Part shown: in pieces, positions 26,404 to 37,000 of the stretch | How positions within the stretch are numbered: the stretch's first letter is position 1 | Layout of the letters: every line of letters begins with the position of its first letter | Origin: Bacteroidales bacterium M3 | GTDB lineage: Bacteria; Bacteroidota; Bacteroidia; Bacteroidales; Muribaculaceae | DNA length: 64,000 nt | Reading direction: 5' to 3' | Assembly (NCBI GenBank): GCA_001689445.1 | Contig: LUJN01000012.1 | Location: forward strand, 1-64,000 | Program-made: the position numbers and the translations under genes | The notes under the pieces: model-generated | Database searches by the model: none | The model's input: the letters and a program-made list of their open reading frames with translations, nothing else | Told to the model about the DNA's origin: nothing

Positions 26404-26894
26404 GACAATGAATAATTAAGTAGAGCGACTATAAGCCCGGCGATATAACCATACACATGAATTGCGACATTCACAGCCGGGAACAGGAATCCGACTGCAA
26501 TGTAGATAACCATGCATATCTGAAAATACAATTTACGCCTGACTTCAAAAGATAGAGAGCCAAGCAGCGCATAGCATATACAGGAAAGTCCCACTGTCGG
26601 GATATCGGACAATGCAATATCCGGCACAAACAGCGCAATCATATATGCGAACAATAATCGCCATAGGGAAACCTCATAAAGGAATGCAATGCCGAGCAGA
26701 CACCAGACATTGACAAAGGCATGAAGTATGGAGGAATGAAAGAATGAATATCCAAACCGGGCAATCAACGTACATCCCCTGAACACTCCAATCACCGACC
26801 AATCGGGCACATAGACCAATGCCCCCGCAAGCACCATCACTGCGACAATCAATGATATTGACTTTGATATATTCCTGTTATCATACATGTGCAT
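26388..26894 (-). CDS. rhomboid-like intramembrane protease
   Basis: A 168-residue, nearly all-hydrophobic protein with about six membrane segments. It carries the rhomboid signature elements in order: FFHSSILHAFVN (H53, H58, N62), GLSC with candidate nucleophile Ser-104, and IHVYGYIAG with candidate catalytic His-146. Rhomboids cut transmembrane helices by a Ser-His dyad. The core is short compared with many bacterial rhomboids and the usual GxSG reads GLSC, so activity is plausible but not proven. Unusually, it sits between a candidate small terminase and the large terminase. Confidence 0.65.
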   Translation of the reverse strand: MHMYDNRNISKSISLIVAVMVLAGALVYVPDWSVIGVFRGCTLIARFGYSFFHSSILHAFVNVWCLLGIAFLYEVSLWRLLFAYMIALFVPDIALSDIPTVGLSCICYALLGSLSFEVRRKLYFQICMVIYIAVGFLFPAVNVAIHVYGYIAGLIVALLNYSLSCLRK

Positions 26895-26900
26895 TGTATT

Positions 26901-27344
26901 TTAACTAAGTCTGACAAAACGGTATCTACGCAATTTCCTCTCATACCACCCATTCCTTGCCTTGTAGAACATCTTTTTGGCAGAACTCGGGGACAGGTAG
27001 AATTTAGGGGCAGGTTGGGTCACGACCTTAGACACCAATTGAAATACGGACATATCGGGATATTTCTCCCTTAATAGCATCACGCGGCTAAAAATCTCCT
27101 GAAACATTTCCCTCTTCAATGGGTGCATTTCTCTCAATTTAGCCCCTCTCATCATATCGGATATTACCACGGCAGCCCGTATGTTGCTGACCCAAAACCG
27201 CCGGCATGGTTGATTGACGAGATGATTGAACACCTCATGCATACGTATAATGTCACAAGATGCAATATATCGCTCATATTCAAGCATGAGAGCATTGATG
27301 CGCTCATCCGAAAACTCAAGTGTACTCCCTATAACTTTGGCCAT
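26901..27344 (-). CDS. candidate small terminase subunit / unknown
   Basis: A 147-residue helical, basic protein, first in the operon that includes the large terminase. The start is set at MAKVIG (27344) because a TAAATTTG -7 box at 27373-27366 overlaps the longer alternative start at 27368, which would lie upstream of the expected transcription start; AGAGGG precedes the chosen ATG. The C-terminal segment (SPSSAKKMFYKARNGWYERK) is compatible with DNA binding. The small-terminase assignment is by position only. Confidence 0.5.
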   Translation of the reverse strand: MAKVIGSTLEFSDERINALMLEYERYIASCDIIRMHEVFNHLVNQPCRRFWVSNIRAAVVISDMMRGAKLREMHPLKREMFQEIFSRVMLLREKYPDMSVFQLVSKVVTQPAPKFYLSPSSAKKMFYKARNGWYERKLRRYRFVRLS

Positions 27345-27365
27345 TGCTTTTCCCTCTACATATCT

Positions 27366-27373
27366 CAAATTTA
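27366..27373 (-). promoter_or_regulatory. -7 box for packaging operon
   Basis: TAAATTTG on the minus strand fits TAnnTTTG, about 22 bp before the chosen start at 27344. No matching -33 TTTG is seen at the usual spacing. Confidence 0.5.
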
Positions 27374-27421
27374 GCCAATACGGGAGTATAAAGATATAAG
27401 AGGGTACACCCTTTTTGGGTA

Positions 27422-27429
27422 TATATTTG
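27422..27429 (+). promoter_or_regulatory. -7 box for capsid operon
   Basis: TATATTTG fits TAnnTTTG, 37 bp before the scaffold-like gene start, with a leader between. No -33 element at normal spacing, so a phage activator may be required. That last point is inference. Confidence 0.5.
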
Positions 27430-27466
27430 CACTTGTAGAATCTGTAAACTTCTTAAATCCAACTTT

Positions 27467-28258
27467 ATGGCTGATACTAATACAGTTAAGAGCAAACGCG
27501 ACATGACGATGGAGCGAATGAGGACAAAATATCCCGACAAGAGCTTTGACGATGACGAGGCATTTTTCGGCCAAATTAATGACGATTACGACGATTACGA
27601 CCAACGTTTGGCCGAAAGCCAAAGCCGGGAGGAGGCCTTTTCCAACATGTTCACATCCAACCCAAAGTCTGCCCGGCTTATGATGGAATGGAAGAATGGC
27701 AATGACCCTGTGGCCGCACTCATCCGCATATACGGCAAAGAGGATATCCTCGCCGCAATAGAAGACCCGGAGAAACTTGAAGCCATTGAACAGGCCAACA
27801 AGGAATTTGCCGAGAAGGTAGCCAAGAATGACGAATATGAGGCCCAATATGAAAAGAATCTCCCGGCGAGCATACAGGCAATAGAAGCATGGGCCGCGGA
27901 GAAAGGCATAAGTGACGATGACATCGACAATGCGGTCACAGCCTTGTCTAAACTTTGCGGGGACTTCATACTCGGCAAGATTGCACCCGAATCCATTGAG
28001 ATGATGCTCAAGGCACGCAATTATGACGCGGATATAGAACAGGCTCAAATGGAGGGTGAAGTTGCCGGTCGCAATGCCAAAATAGAGGAAAAATTGCGTA
28101 AGGGCAAAAAAGGGGATGGCACGGTTGCACTTGACGGGAAAAATGGCAAGAGCCCTGGCAGCCAACCCCCTAAAGACCTTGGTGCACTTAACCGCTATGA
28201 CAGTGACCGCAAGAGCATATTTGAACGAGGCGGGGAAAAACGTACCCAACGGAGATAA
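27467..28258 (+). CDS. putative head scaffolding protein
   Basis: A 263-residue, highly charged helical protein: acidic N-terminal half (DDYDDYDQRL, many Glu), a central helical region, and a Lys/Arg/Gly-rich C-terminus (KLRKGKKGDG, GGEKRTQRR). Acidic-to-basic polarity, lack of hydrophobic core and location immediately before the major capsid gene are typical of scaffolding proteins, which template procapsid assembly through a basic C-terminal tail. No protease motif is visible. Confidence 0.65.
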   Translation: MADTNTVKSKRDMTMERMRTKYPDKSFDDDEAFFGQINDDYDDYDQRLAESQSREEAFSNMFTSNPKSARLMMEWKNGNDPVAALIRIYGKEDILAAIEDPEKLEAIEQANKEFAEKVAKNDEYEAQYEKNLPASIQAIEAWAAEKGISDDDIDNAVTALSKLCGDFILGKIAPESIEMMLKARNYDADIEQAQMEGEVAGRNAKIEEKLRKGKKGDGTVALDGKNGKSPGSQPPKDLGALNRYDSDRKSIFERGGEKRTQRR

Positions 28259-28301
28259 TTAACTCATTACAACAAACCAATTTTTAACAACCCAAAAAAC
28301 A

Positions 28302-29747
28302 ATGAAAACAGCAGTAAGTAAAGCAGCCCGATTCCTGTTTAGCTTCATGCTCACGCTAATCGCTATCGTGGTTGGCGCGTCATCGGGGGTCATGATGGCT
28401 GAAGCCGCCGGTCTCCCTGATGCAGGTAAAACAAATTCAGGTGCCGACGGAACAGGCGGTACTGACGGTATCGCTACCGAGAGCCAAGGCCGTGAAGATG
28501 GCGACCCCAATTTCTATTCACAGGAGATTGACAACCGCATCATCAAAATCCGACCGATGGCTACCCCTATTGACCAGATTAGCCGCTATGCCAAGTCGGA
28601 ATCAAGCGGCAGTTTTGAGGTCAAATACTACAGCGTTGGCACACGCCCTATCAAATGCACCCTCACCGATGCCGTAGCCAAGCAGACGAGTGGCGCAAGT
28701 ATTCCTCTCCCTGTTGACGATGCGACTATGTTCACTCTTGATGACACCATCAGGGTAGTAGGAGTGAAAGGCGTGTATATGGAGAACGGTCAGAAATATG
28801 ACTCGGAGAGCGACAACGTGCCCGACCTCATTCTATGTGTATGCGGCAAGAATGAAAATTCGCAGATTCCCGTCGTATATGCCGTGAATGGCGAATGGAA
28901 CGCCACAACCAAACAGGCCGACCTTGTACCTGCCATACCAAAGGGCACAACTCTCGTGCGCATGGGTAAAGCCTGTGGCGAGCTTGATGTGCAGACAGGG
29001 CGATTCAACAATATCCCGATGCCTGAGGTACAGTATTGCCAAAACTTCATGATTCAGATTGAACAGTCAACATTTGACAAACTTGCCAATAAGGAGGTCA
29101 AGTGGGACTTCTCCGACCTTGAGGAGGATGGTATCTATGATATGCGTCTTGCAATGGAGAACACGTTCCTGTTCGGCGTAAAGAACAAGATGAAGCATCC
29201 GTCTAAAGAGGGTATGCTGACATGGTTCACCGGCGGCATATGGTGGATGGCAGCTAAAGACCTTGAGGTGGGGACATGGGATGCGACCAAGAAATGTGCC
29301 GTCATCACCGACAATGACCTTGTAGACATTACAAAAGAACTGTTTGTAGGCACTGGCATCGGCAACAAGAAGAAAATCCTTTTCTGCGGGTCAGACATGC
29401 TTGCCGCATTCTCCAAGATTGAGAGTGACAAGTTCCGGCTGAAAGACACCGTAGAGGTTTGGAATCTCAAATTCAAATCATGGGATACCGATTTCGGTGA
29501 AGTCCTTACAATCCACCATGAACTGTTCGATACCAACGGCATGAAAGATTGTGGCTTTGCCATGGACCCCGAGTATCTCAACAAGCGCACCCATATCTCA
29601 TGGGGACGCAACGTGCTCGACATGAAGAAAGCAGCCGTGCGTAACACCCAGGCAGTAGTGATACAGGAGGTATCTTGCCTGTACTTGCGATATGGGAAAG
29701 CCCATGCACGTCTCAGACTTGCACAAGCACCTGTAGAGAACCCTTAA
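28302..29747 (+). CDS. major capsid protein
   Basis: A 481-residue protein following the scaffold gene. From about residue 75 it has an HK97-fold-like pattern and an opening stretch (IRPMATPIDQISRYAK) that I associate with capsid proteins of Bacteroidales podoviruses. The first 35 residues are odd: a basic start followed by a long hydrophobic run (FLFSFMLTLIAIVVGASSG), like a signal or membrane segment. The upstream A-rich sequence supports the start at 28302. An internal start at the MM pair (residues 31-32) would remove the hydrophobic part. Confidence 0.75.
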   Translation: MKTAVSKAARFLFSFMLTLIAIVVGASSGVMMAEAAGLPDAGKTNSGADGTGGTDGIATESQGREDGDPNFYSQEIDNRIIKIRPMATPIDQISRYAKSESSGSFEVKYYSVGTRPIKCTLTDAVAKQTSGASIPLPVDDATMFTLDDTIRVVGVKGVYMENGQKYDSESDNVPDLILCVCGKNENSQIPVVYAVNGEWNATTKQADLVPAIPKGTTLVRMGKACGELDVQTGRFNNIPMPEVQYCQNFMIQIEQSTFDKLANKEVKWDFSDLEEDGIYDMRLAMENTFLFGVKNKMKHPSKEGMLTWFTGGIWWMAAKDLEVGTWDATKKCAVITDNDLVDITKELFVGTGIGNKKKILFCGSDMLAAFSKIESDKFRLKDTVEVWNLKFKSWDTDFGEVLTIHHELFDTNGMKDCGFAMDPEYLNKRTHISWGRNVLDMKKAAVRNTQAVVIQEVSCLYLRYGKAHARLRLAQAPVENP

Positions 29748-29768
29748 TAGAAAACCCTTTTGAGAATC

Positions 29769-29822
29769 GGGAGTGGAAACGACCTGACGAGGCTATTCGG
29801 ACGCGGATAGGTTTCCACTCCC
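29769..29822 (+). terminator. branched RNA hairpin after capsid gene
   Basis: A perfect 12-bp stem, GGGAGTGGAAAC with GTTTCCACTCCC, encloses 30 nt that form a second hairpin (CTATTCG / CGGATAG, loop GACG, at 29793-29810). No T tract follows. It may be a partial terminator, or protect or process the abundant capsid mRNA. Confidence 0.5.
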
Positions 29823-29841
29823 ATAATTATATCAAGATACG

Positions 29842-30387
29842 ATGAATAAATATATAGCAAATACGGCAATCAGCATATCGGTCACACTTCCCAACGGAAA
29901 CAGCACCCGCGTATCATTCTCCCCGCTATCTAACGGGACAAGTGTTTTCTATACCTCCGACAATGATATACAATGGGCATTGGAGCATCATTATAAATTC
30001 GGCAAACTTTTCCGATTGGTTGACGAGACTCCAAAGGTCAAAATTCCTGTTCCAAAGAAAATATCGGCAAAACCGCCAACCAAAAACGCTTCGCCAAAAG
30101 CATCCAAGAAAACGACATCAGAACAGGCCGATAAGCCAATTGACACTCCAACACCAACAAGCAATATAGTTGAATATACATCTAATGAAAGTGACATTGA
30201 CCCGACATCCGAAAACGACAATGAGGATGGAGAAGCTACTGAATATACCGAAGTAACAGTGAGCGATGTGGATGCAGCCAAGGATTACCTTGCAGAGCAT
30301 TTTGAAGTTGTCCGCACCAAATTGAAAACCGAGGATATTATCACAAAAACTGCCCTCTCTTTTGGAATAATATTCAAATATCTCTAA
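29842..30387 (+). CDS. hypothetical virion-region protein
   Basis: A 181-residue protein with a short beta-rich N-terminal domain (residues 1-65), a disordered Pro/Lys/Ser/Thr linker (about 70-115), an acidic stretch, and a compact helical C-terminus (DVDAAKDYLAEHFEVVRTKL). The two-domain-plus-linker plan resembles head decoration or fibre-anchoring proteins. It lies between capsid and connector genes, 4 bp before the next start. No family recognised. Confidence 0.55.
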   Translation: MNKYIANTAISISVTLPNGNSTRVSFSPLSNGTSVFYTSDNDIQWALEHHYKFGKLFRLVDETPKVKIPVPKKISAKPPTKNASPKASKKTTSEQADKPIDTPTPTSNIVEYTSNESDIDPTSENDNEDGEATEYTEVTVSDVDAAKDYLAEHFEVVRTKLKTEDIITKTALSFGIIFKYL

Positions 30388-30391
30388 TGAC

Positions 30392-31027
30392 ATGGTGTAC
30401 TCGGTCGGGAAGATAATGCGGGATGTGCGTGTGACGCTTGACGAGAATCAGGTGGGCGACCGGCTGATTGCCGAGGAGGATGCCGACACGCTGTCGCTCG
30501 ATGAGATTATACGCTCCAAGATAGAGGAGGCGGCACGCCGGGTGGAGACCGACGCGCCGGTTTACCTGCTGGAGGAGGGGCACGACTTCGGGGACGCGGT
30601 GTATTGGGGCGACATGGAAAGCGGATGGGTGCTGCTGCCGGATGACTTCATGCGGCTTATCGTGTTTGAGATGAGCGACTGGGAGCGTGCGGTGTTCGCC
30701 GCCATCAGCCCCGCCGACCCTGAATATGGGCTGCAACGGCAGCGTGTCAAGGCATTGCGAGGAACTGCGCAGAGGCCCGTCTGCGCCATCGTCAACCGCC
30801 CGGAGGGAAAGGCTCTGGAGTTTTACTCGTGCAAGAGCGAGGATGCCTACGTCAGACGGGCGCAATATCTCCCCTACCCCCGCATAGACCGGGACGGGGG
30901 CATAGACATCTGCGAGCGTTGCTATACCGCCGTGGTGTATGCCGCCGCATCATTAGTATCACTCACCTTGGGGGAGGCCGATAAATCGGCGGCGTTTTCC
31001 GAGGTGTCAAAAACAGCATTGCAATGA
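30392..31027 (+). CDS. putative head-tail connector / adaptor protein
   Basis: A 211-residue protein, helical at both ends, with a YSVGKIMRDVRVTLDE opening and a DFMRLIVFEMSDWERAV segment that recall adaptor proteins of podoviruses bound under the portal. Its last codons overlap the start of the giant fibre gene by 4 bp (ATGA). Location between capsid and fibre supports a connector role. The assignment rests on position and general shape. Confidence 0.55.
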   Translation: MVYSVGKIMRDVRVTLDENQVGDRLIAEEDADTLSLDEIIRSKIEEAARRVETDAPVYLLEEGHDFGDAVYWGDMESGWVLLPDDFMRLIVFEMSDWERAVFAAISPADPEYGLQRQRVKALRGTAQRPVCAIVNRPEGKALEFYSCKSEDAYVRRAQYLPYPRIDRDGGIDICERCYTAVVYAAASLVSLTLGEADKSAAFSEVSKTALQ

Positions 31028-34000
31028 GCACTATACCGACAAGACATATCGACGGGGATGCCTCGATAGGGCGTAACGTCAATATCGGAGGAAAGACAAC
31101 CGTGCGCGGCAACGCCACTGTCGAGCATGACCTGACCATACACGGGTGGCTTGATGCCCCTAACATCAAGGGATTCAACAAGGGACTGTTTGCGACAGTC
31201 GATAAACTGCGGAAAGTGTACCCCGCGCCACAGGCTGGATGGGTGGCCTTGGTCGGGGACACTTTACCCGCAGATATATATGTCGTCGAAAACGGGGCAT
31301 GGAAGTACACCGAGAAGAAGGGGGGCGCGGTCACCATGGCCGTCAACAAGTATGACGATGAAATCGGGGAACTTGACGACCGTATTACGGCTATTGACAC
31401 CTTTCTCGCATCGGGGCGCGTTGACGGCACAAGTTTCAACTTTGCCATGTCGGCAGGGGGCGTGGCACTGAAATTCAACATCATCAAGCGCGACGGCACA
31501 GCCCTCCACTGCTCCATCACCCTGCCTGTCGTGTCGGACAGTGCCGCCGGAGTTATGACACCCGTGCATATGCGGGTACTCAACGAGGCCATCACCGCCG
31601 AGGGCACGGCACGCGCCAATGCCGACACGGCACTCGGGACGCGGATTGACACCGAAGCACAAAGCCGTCAGACTGCCGATGCCGCACTTGCCAAGTCGGT
31701 CGACACCGAGTCCGCGACACGCGCCGAGGCCGACACTGCCCTGCAAAAGGCCGTCAATGACGAGGCCACCACACGCCATACCGAGGTGCGCCGCGTCGAA
31801 CAGCGCATCGACGGCCTGTGGAATATATTGGATGCCATGATCAACGAGAGCGCATCCGACGCCATCGACACGATCACCGAGATTGTCGAGTTCCTTGAGG
31901 GGATTAAGGACAGCGACCGCCTCGCGGCGCGCCTACTCGACCTCGACAAGGCCGACGCCGGGCTGCGGGCACGCATCGACGCCCTCGGCGTGCTCCCATA
32001 CGAGGAGTCCATATACCTCCCCACCGAGGGCTACTCGTGGAATCCCGCACGCACGGCGTGGGTGCAGTCGCTCCACGGGTTCTACCTTGTCGGCAAGGGG
32101 CAGCATGTGCTGCTCGACGGCTACAACAGTGTCAGCGAATCGGGGCAGCCATCACCCCGCACCGACGTCATCTACCGCCACGGCTGTCACCTATACTACG
32201 GCGACGGCTCGGACTACCTGCGCTCTTTCGCCACCGCCGACGCCCTCCGCGACAAGGTGGCGCAGCTGGAGACCAAGATACAACAGGCCGTCGACGCCAT
32301 CCCGCCGTCGGGCAACACCGTCAACGCCACCGCCGACTATCCCCCCGAGGCCGGGCACCATACTCTCGCCACGGCCATCGCCGCCGTCGAGGCCGGACGG
32401 CGCGGGCGCGGACGCTGCATCACATTCGAGGCCGCGCAGGGGGAATGGGTGACGTACCAGTTTGACGGCGCCTCCATCGACCTGTGGGAGCAGACGGGCG
32501 CGTGGAACGAGTGCGGCGGACGCATACGCGCCATCACGCTCAACGGCCGCGAGGCCACCCCCGACGCCGATGGCACGGTCGCCCTCACGGTCGACACCAT
32601 CGCCGTCGACCCCTCCCTCGACCCCGACAGCACCAACCCCGTGGAAAACCGCGCCGTCGCCGCCGAGCTGCGCAAGGTCACCGATGCCGCCATCGGCGGT
32701 GTCGAGGTGCTGCAGGAGGACGGACGCAACACGCTCAACATACTCAACCGCACGGGGGGCGTAATCGCCACGGCGGAGTTCGCCGGAGGCGGTGGCGGCG
32801 GCGACACGCCATCCACCGCATCGCGCATCACCCTCACCGCCTCGGTCGACCGCGCCACCGTCAAGGAGGGGGACGACGCCACCCTGACATACTCGTACAA
32901 CCACCTCAATGCCGACGGCGACCCTGACGGCGTGAAAGCCGACATCACCGTCACCGTCAGCCGTGGCGCGACCACCAGGCTACAGCAGACGATAAAGAAC
33001 GTCAGCGCGGGCACGTATACCCTCCCCCTGGGCAAATACCTCCTTGCCGGCGTCACCGACATATACGTCCGCGCCGAGTGCGTCACCGCCGACGGCACGC
33101 GCCAGCACTCGCAGAAGTACGCCGCCGTGAACGTCGTCACCCTGTCGCTCTCGTCGGGCTACAGCCTCGCCACGGCCATCGCCAACGGCGGCTACCGCGA
33201 CGGCGACACCATCGAGATACCATACACCCTCACCGGCTCGGGGACAAAGGAGGTGCTGATGCACCTCGACGGCGCGGACACCCCGATGTCGCACACCGTC
33301 ACCCGCTCGGGCACCGTCAACGGCTCGTTCACCATACAGGCTACCCCGCTCTCCCCCGGGCGGCACACGGTGCAGCTCGTGGCCGAGCGCGACGGCCTAC
33401 GCTCCCAGTCCATCCATATCGACATATTCAAGGCCGGCCCCGCCCCCGCGCCGTTCTTCGGCATCAAGCACACCCGCCCCGACGGGCAGATAACCAAGGG
33501 TGACGGCCACCTACGCCCCACCGTCACAGCCGGGCAATATGAGCAGCTCTCGCTCGAGTTCGTGGCCTACGACCCCGCCGTCACCCCCGCCACGGTAATC
33601 CCCGCCATCGACGGCACGCCGCAGGCCGCCATAAGCGCGCCACGCTCCATGCGCCAATGGGGCACGCGCTTCACCACGCAGGGGCGGCACACAGTCACGT
33701 TCACCGTCGCCTCCGTCACCTGCACCCTCGACGCCGACGTCACCGCGAGCACGGTGGATGTCGCCGAGGCGCAGCTCGGCATGGTCGCACGCCTCGACGC
33801 CACGGGACGCTCCAACAGCGAGAGTGCCGATAGCCGCGCCGTGTGGACGTCGGGCGACGTGGCCACCCGATTCGACGGGTTCGACTGGGACAGCAACGGG
33901 TGGATCGGGGACGCGCTCAAGCTCGCCAACGGCGCACGCGCCGTCATCGGGTACAAGCCGTTCGCCACCGACGTCAAGGCCACGGGGCTGACGCTGGAGA

Positions 34001-37000
34001 TTACCATGCGCGTCTCGGGTGTCACCGACCGCGACGCCCCAGTGCTTTCCTGTATGGACAACGGCAAGGGCCTGCTTGTCACCGCCTCCGAGGTGTCGTT
34101 CCGCACCGGCCAGACGGTCACCTACGAGAACGAGGATGGCAACACGGTCACCCGCGCCGTGAAGCTCGGCACCAACTTCGCCGACGGCCAGTGGCACAAG
34201 GTCGCCCTTGTAATCCACACCGCCGCCGACGGAAGGCTGATGGAGCTGTACGTCAACGGCAACCGCACGGGGGCCGACATATACGACAGCGCGTTCTCGT
34301 TCCGTCAGGACACGCCACAGGAAATCACCATCGACAGCTCCCATGCCGACGTGGAGATACGCCGCATACGCGCGTACTCCCGCACCCTCTCCGACGACGA
34401 GGAGCTGGACAACCATATCGTCGATGCCGACACCGCCGGGGAGATGGTGGCCCTGCACGCCGAAAACGACATCCTGGGCGAAACGGGCGGCATCGACATC
34501 GAGCGTCTCCGTGCACAGGGCAAGGGGGTGATGCGCATCGTGCGCCCCAATCTCCTTGATGACGTGTATGCCGAGAACAACAAGAAGACCGACTTCACCG
34601 CCGACATCCACTTCCATTCCCCCTACGGCACGGAATATGACTTCACCCTGCGCGGCTGCTACATCCGCATACAGGGCACGTCATCCACCAAGTACCCCAG
34701 CAAGAACATCCGCATCTACCTCAATAAGGGCACGGAGGCGCTGTCGCTCACCGTCGGCGGCGTGTCCGACCCGCACGGCGGCAACCGCTACGCCATGCGC
34801 CCCGGGGCGATACCCGTGCCGCTGCTCTGCTGCAAGAGCGACTACTCCGACTCCTCGATGTCGCTCAACACCGGCGGCGCGAGGCTGTTCAACGACATCC
34901 TCAAGGAACTCGGGCTGCTCACCCCGCCGCAGCGTCACCAGTACGAGGCCGCAGGGGAAAGCCTCGCGGCGGTCAGCGTGCGCACGGCCATCGACGGCAT
35001 CCCCATCGACATCTTCTGCTCCACCGCCGACGACACCGAGGCCATATACTACGGGCAGTACAACCTGAACAACGAGAAGTCCAAGTCACAGGACATCTTC
35101 GGACAGGCCAACGTCGAGGGCTTCACCCCCGCCCTCCCCATGACATTCGAGACGCTCAACAACACCGCCCCGATGTGCCTGTTCCAGTCCGCCGATGACG
35201 ATGCCATCGCGGCGACATTCGACGCCGGGCTTGAGACCAACTTCCCTGACGACGTGAAGTGGGCGGGGCTGACGGAGCCGCAGCGCGACGCCGTACGCCG
35301 CCTGTGGGGGTGGGTACGCTCGTGCGTACCCGACAATGCCGACCCCGACGACCTCCCGACATTCGTCAGCCAGAAGTTCGTGGAGGAGATAGAGGAGTAC
35401 TTCGACCGCGACTTCATACTCACCTACTACCTGTTCACCGACTACATGCTGTCGGTCGACCAGCGTGCCAAGAACATGCTGCTGCGCACGTGGGACGGCC
35501 TGAAGTGGTACATCACATACTACGACGGCGACACGCAGCTCGGCAAGCGAAACGACTGCTTCCTCGTCTACCCGTACACCACCATGCGCGACACGTGGGA
35601 CGCCGAGGCGTCGAAGTACGCCTTTGAGGGCTACGGCTCATGGCTGTGGTGTCTCGTGCTCGCCAACCTCGGTGACGACCTGCGCCGCTGCGCCTCCGCC
35701 CTGCGTGGCGTGATGACCACGGAGCGCGTGCTCGCCATGTTCAACGACGAGCAGAGCGGCCACTGGAGCGACCGCGCGTTCAACAAGTCGGGCTACCTGA
35801 AGTACATCGCCCCGGCCACGCAGCCGATGTACGGCAAGACATGGCCGTTCATCTACGCCCTGCAAGGGAGCAACCGCGCCCACCGCGAATACTTCATCCG
35901 CAACCGCTTCGCCATCCTCGACGCGCTCTACGGCACTTCGAACTTCACCTCCGACAACATCGACTGCTACCTGTCGCGCCTCGCCTCCGACCCCGCCGAC
36001 ACGGTGGCCGTCACCGCCGCCGAGCCTTACGCTTTCGGCTACGGCACCAACAACTCACCCAATATCGCCAACACGGGAATGGTCGCAGCCGGCGAGGCCG
36101 CATCCTTCAACATCACGGGAGCGTACACTGTCAACGACCCCCTGCGCCTGTACGGCGCGAGCCGCATGATGACGCTCGACCTCTCGGGGTGCGCCGGCCA
36201 CTTCAAGAACGCCCTCGACCTTGGCAAGTGCTCCATGCTCCGCGAGCTCGACCTCCACTCCTCCGGCACGGGGTCGACCGGGTGGTGGCTCGCCCTGTCG
36301 GGGTGCACGGCGTTGCGCCGCATCGACCTGCGCAACCAGCGTCAGGCAAAGACCGGGGGCGCATCGTCATCCGCGCTCGACCTCTCGGAGCAGCGTAAGC
36401 TGGAGTACCTCGACGCCCGCGGCACGCGGGTGCAGAGCATCAACATAGCCAAGGGCGCACCGGCCACCACCCTGCATTTCCCCGCCACGCTCACCACGCT
36501 GCGCCTCGAGATGCTGGCGCGCCTCACCGACGCGGGGCTGACGCTAGAGGGCACGGACGCCGTGACGACGTTCATCCTCAGCGGGTGCCCGCTGCTCGAC
36601 TGGCGCGGGCTGCTCGCCCGCTGCCCCAACGTCAGCCGCCTGCGCGTCGACATCGGCGACACGTGGGGCGACGCCGCCACGCTCCGCGCCATCAAGGGCT
36701 ACGGCGGCATCGACGCCGAGGGCAACGCGGTGGACTACTGCGCCCTTGTCGGCACATACCGCCTCAAGGCGTGGGCCGACGACATCGACACCCTACAGGC
36801 GGCGTTCCCCGAGCTGAACATCGTGCAGCGGGAGTTCTCGGTCTGCGTGTTCGACGACACCGTGGAGTTTGGGCTTGCCGACAACATCACCTCCCTTGAC
36901 ACCCTCACGGGATACGACTATGACTCGGACTACGTGCCCGGGCAGCACTTCGCCCGCATCGTCGCCGGCATCCACGCCTACAAGTGCACATTCAACAAGG

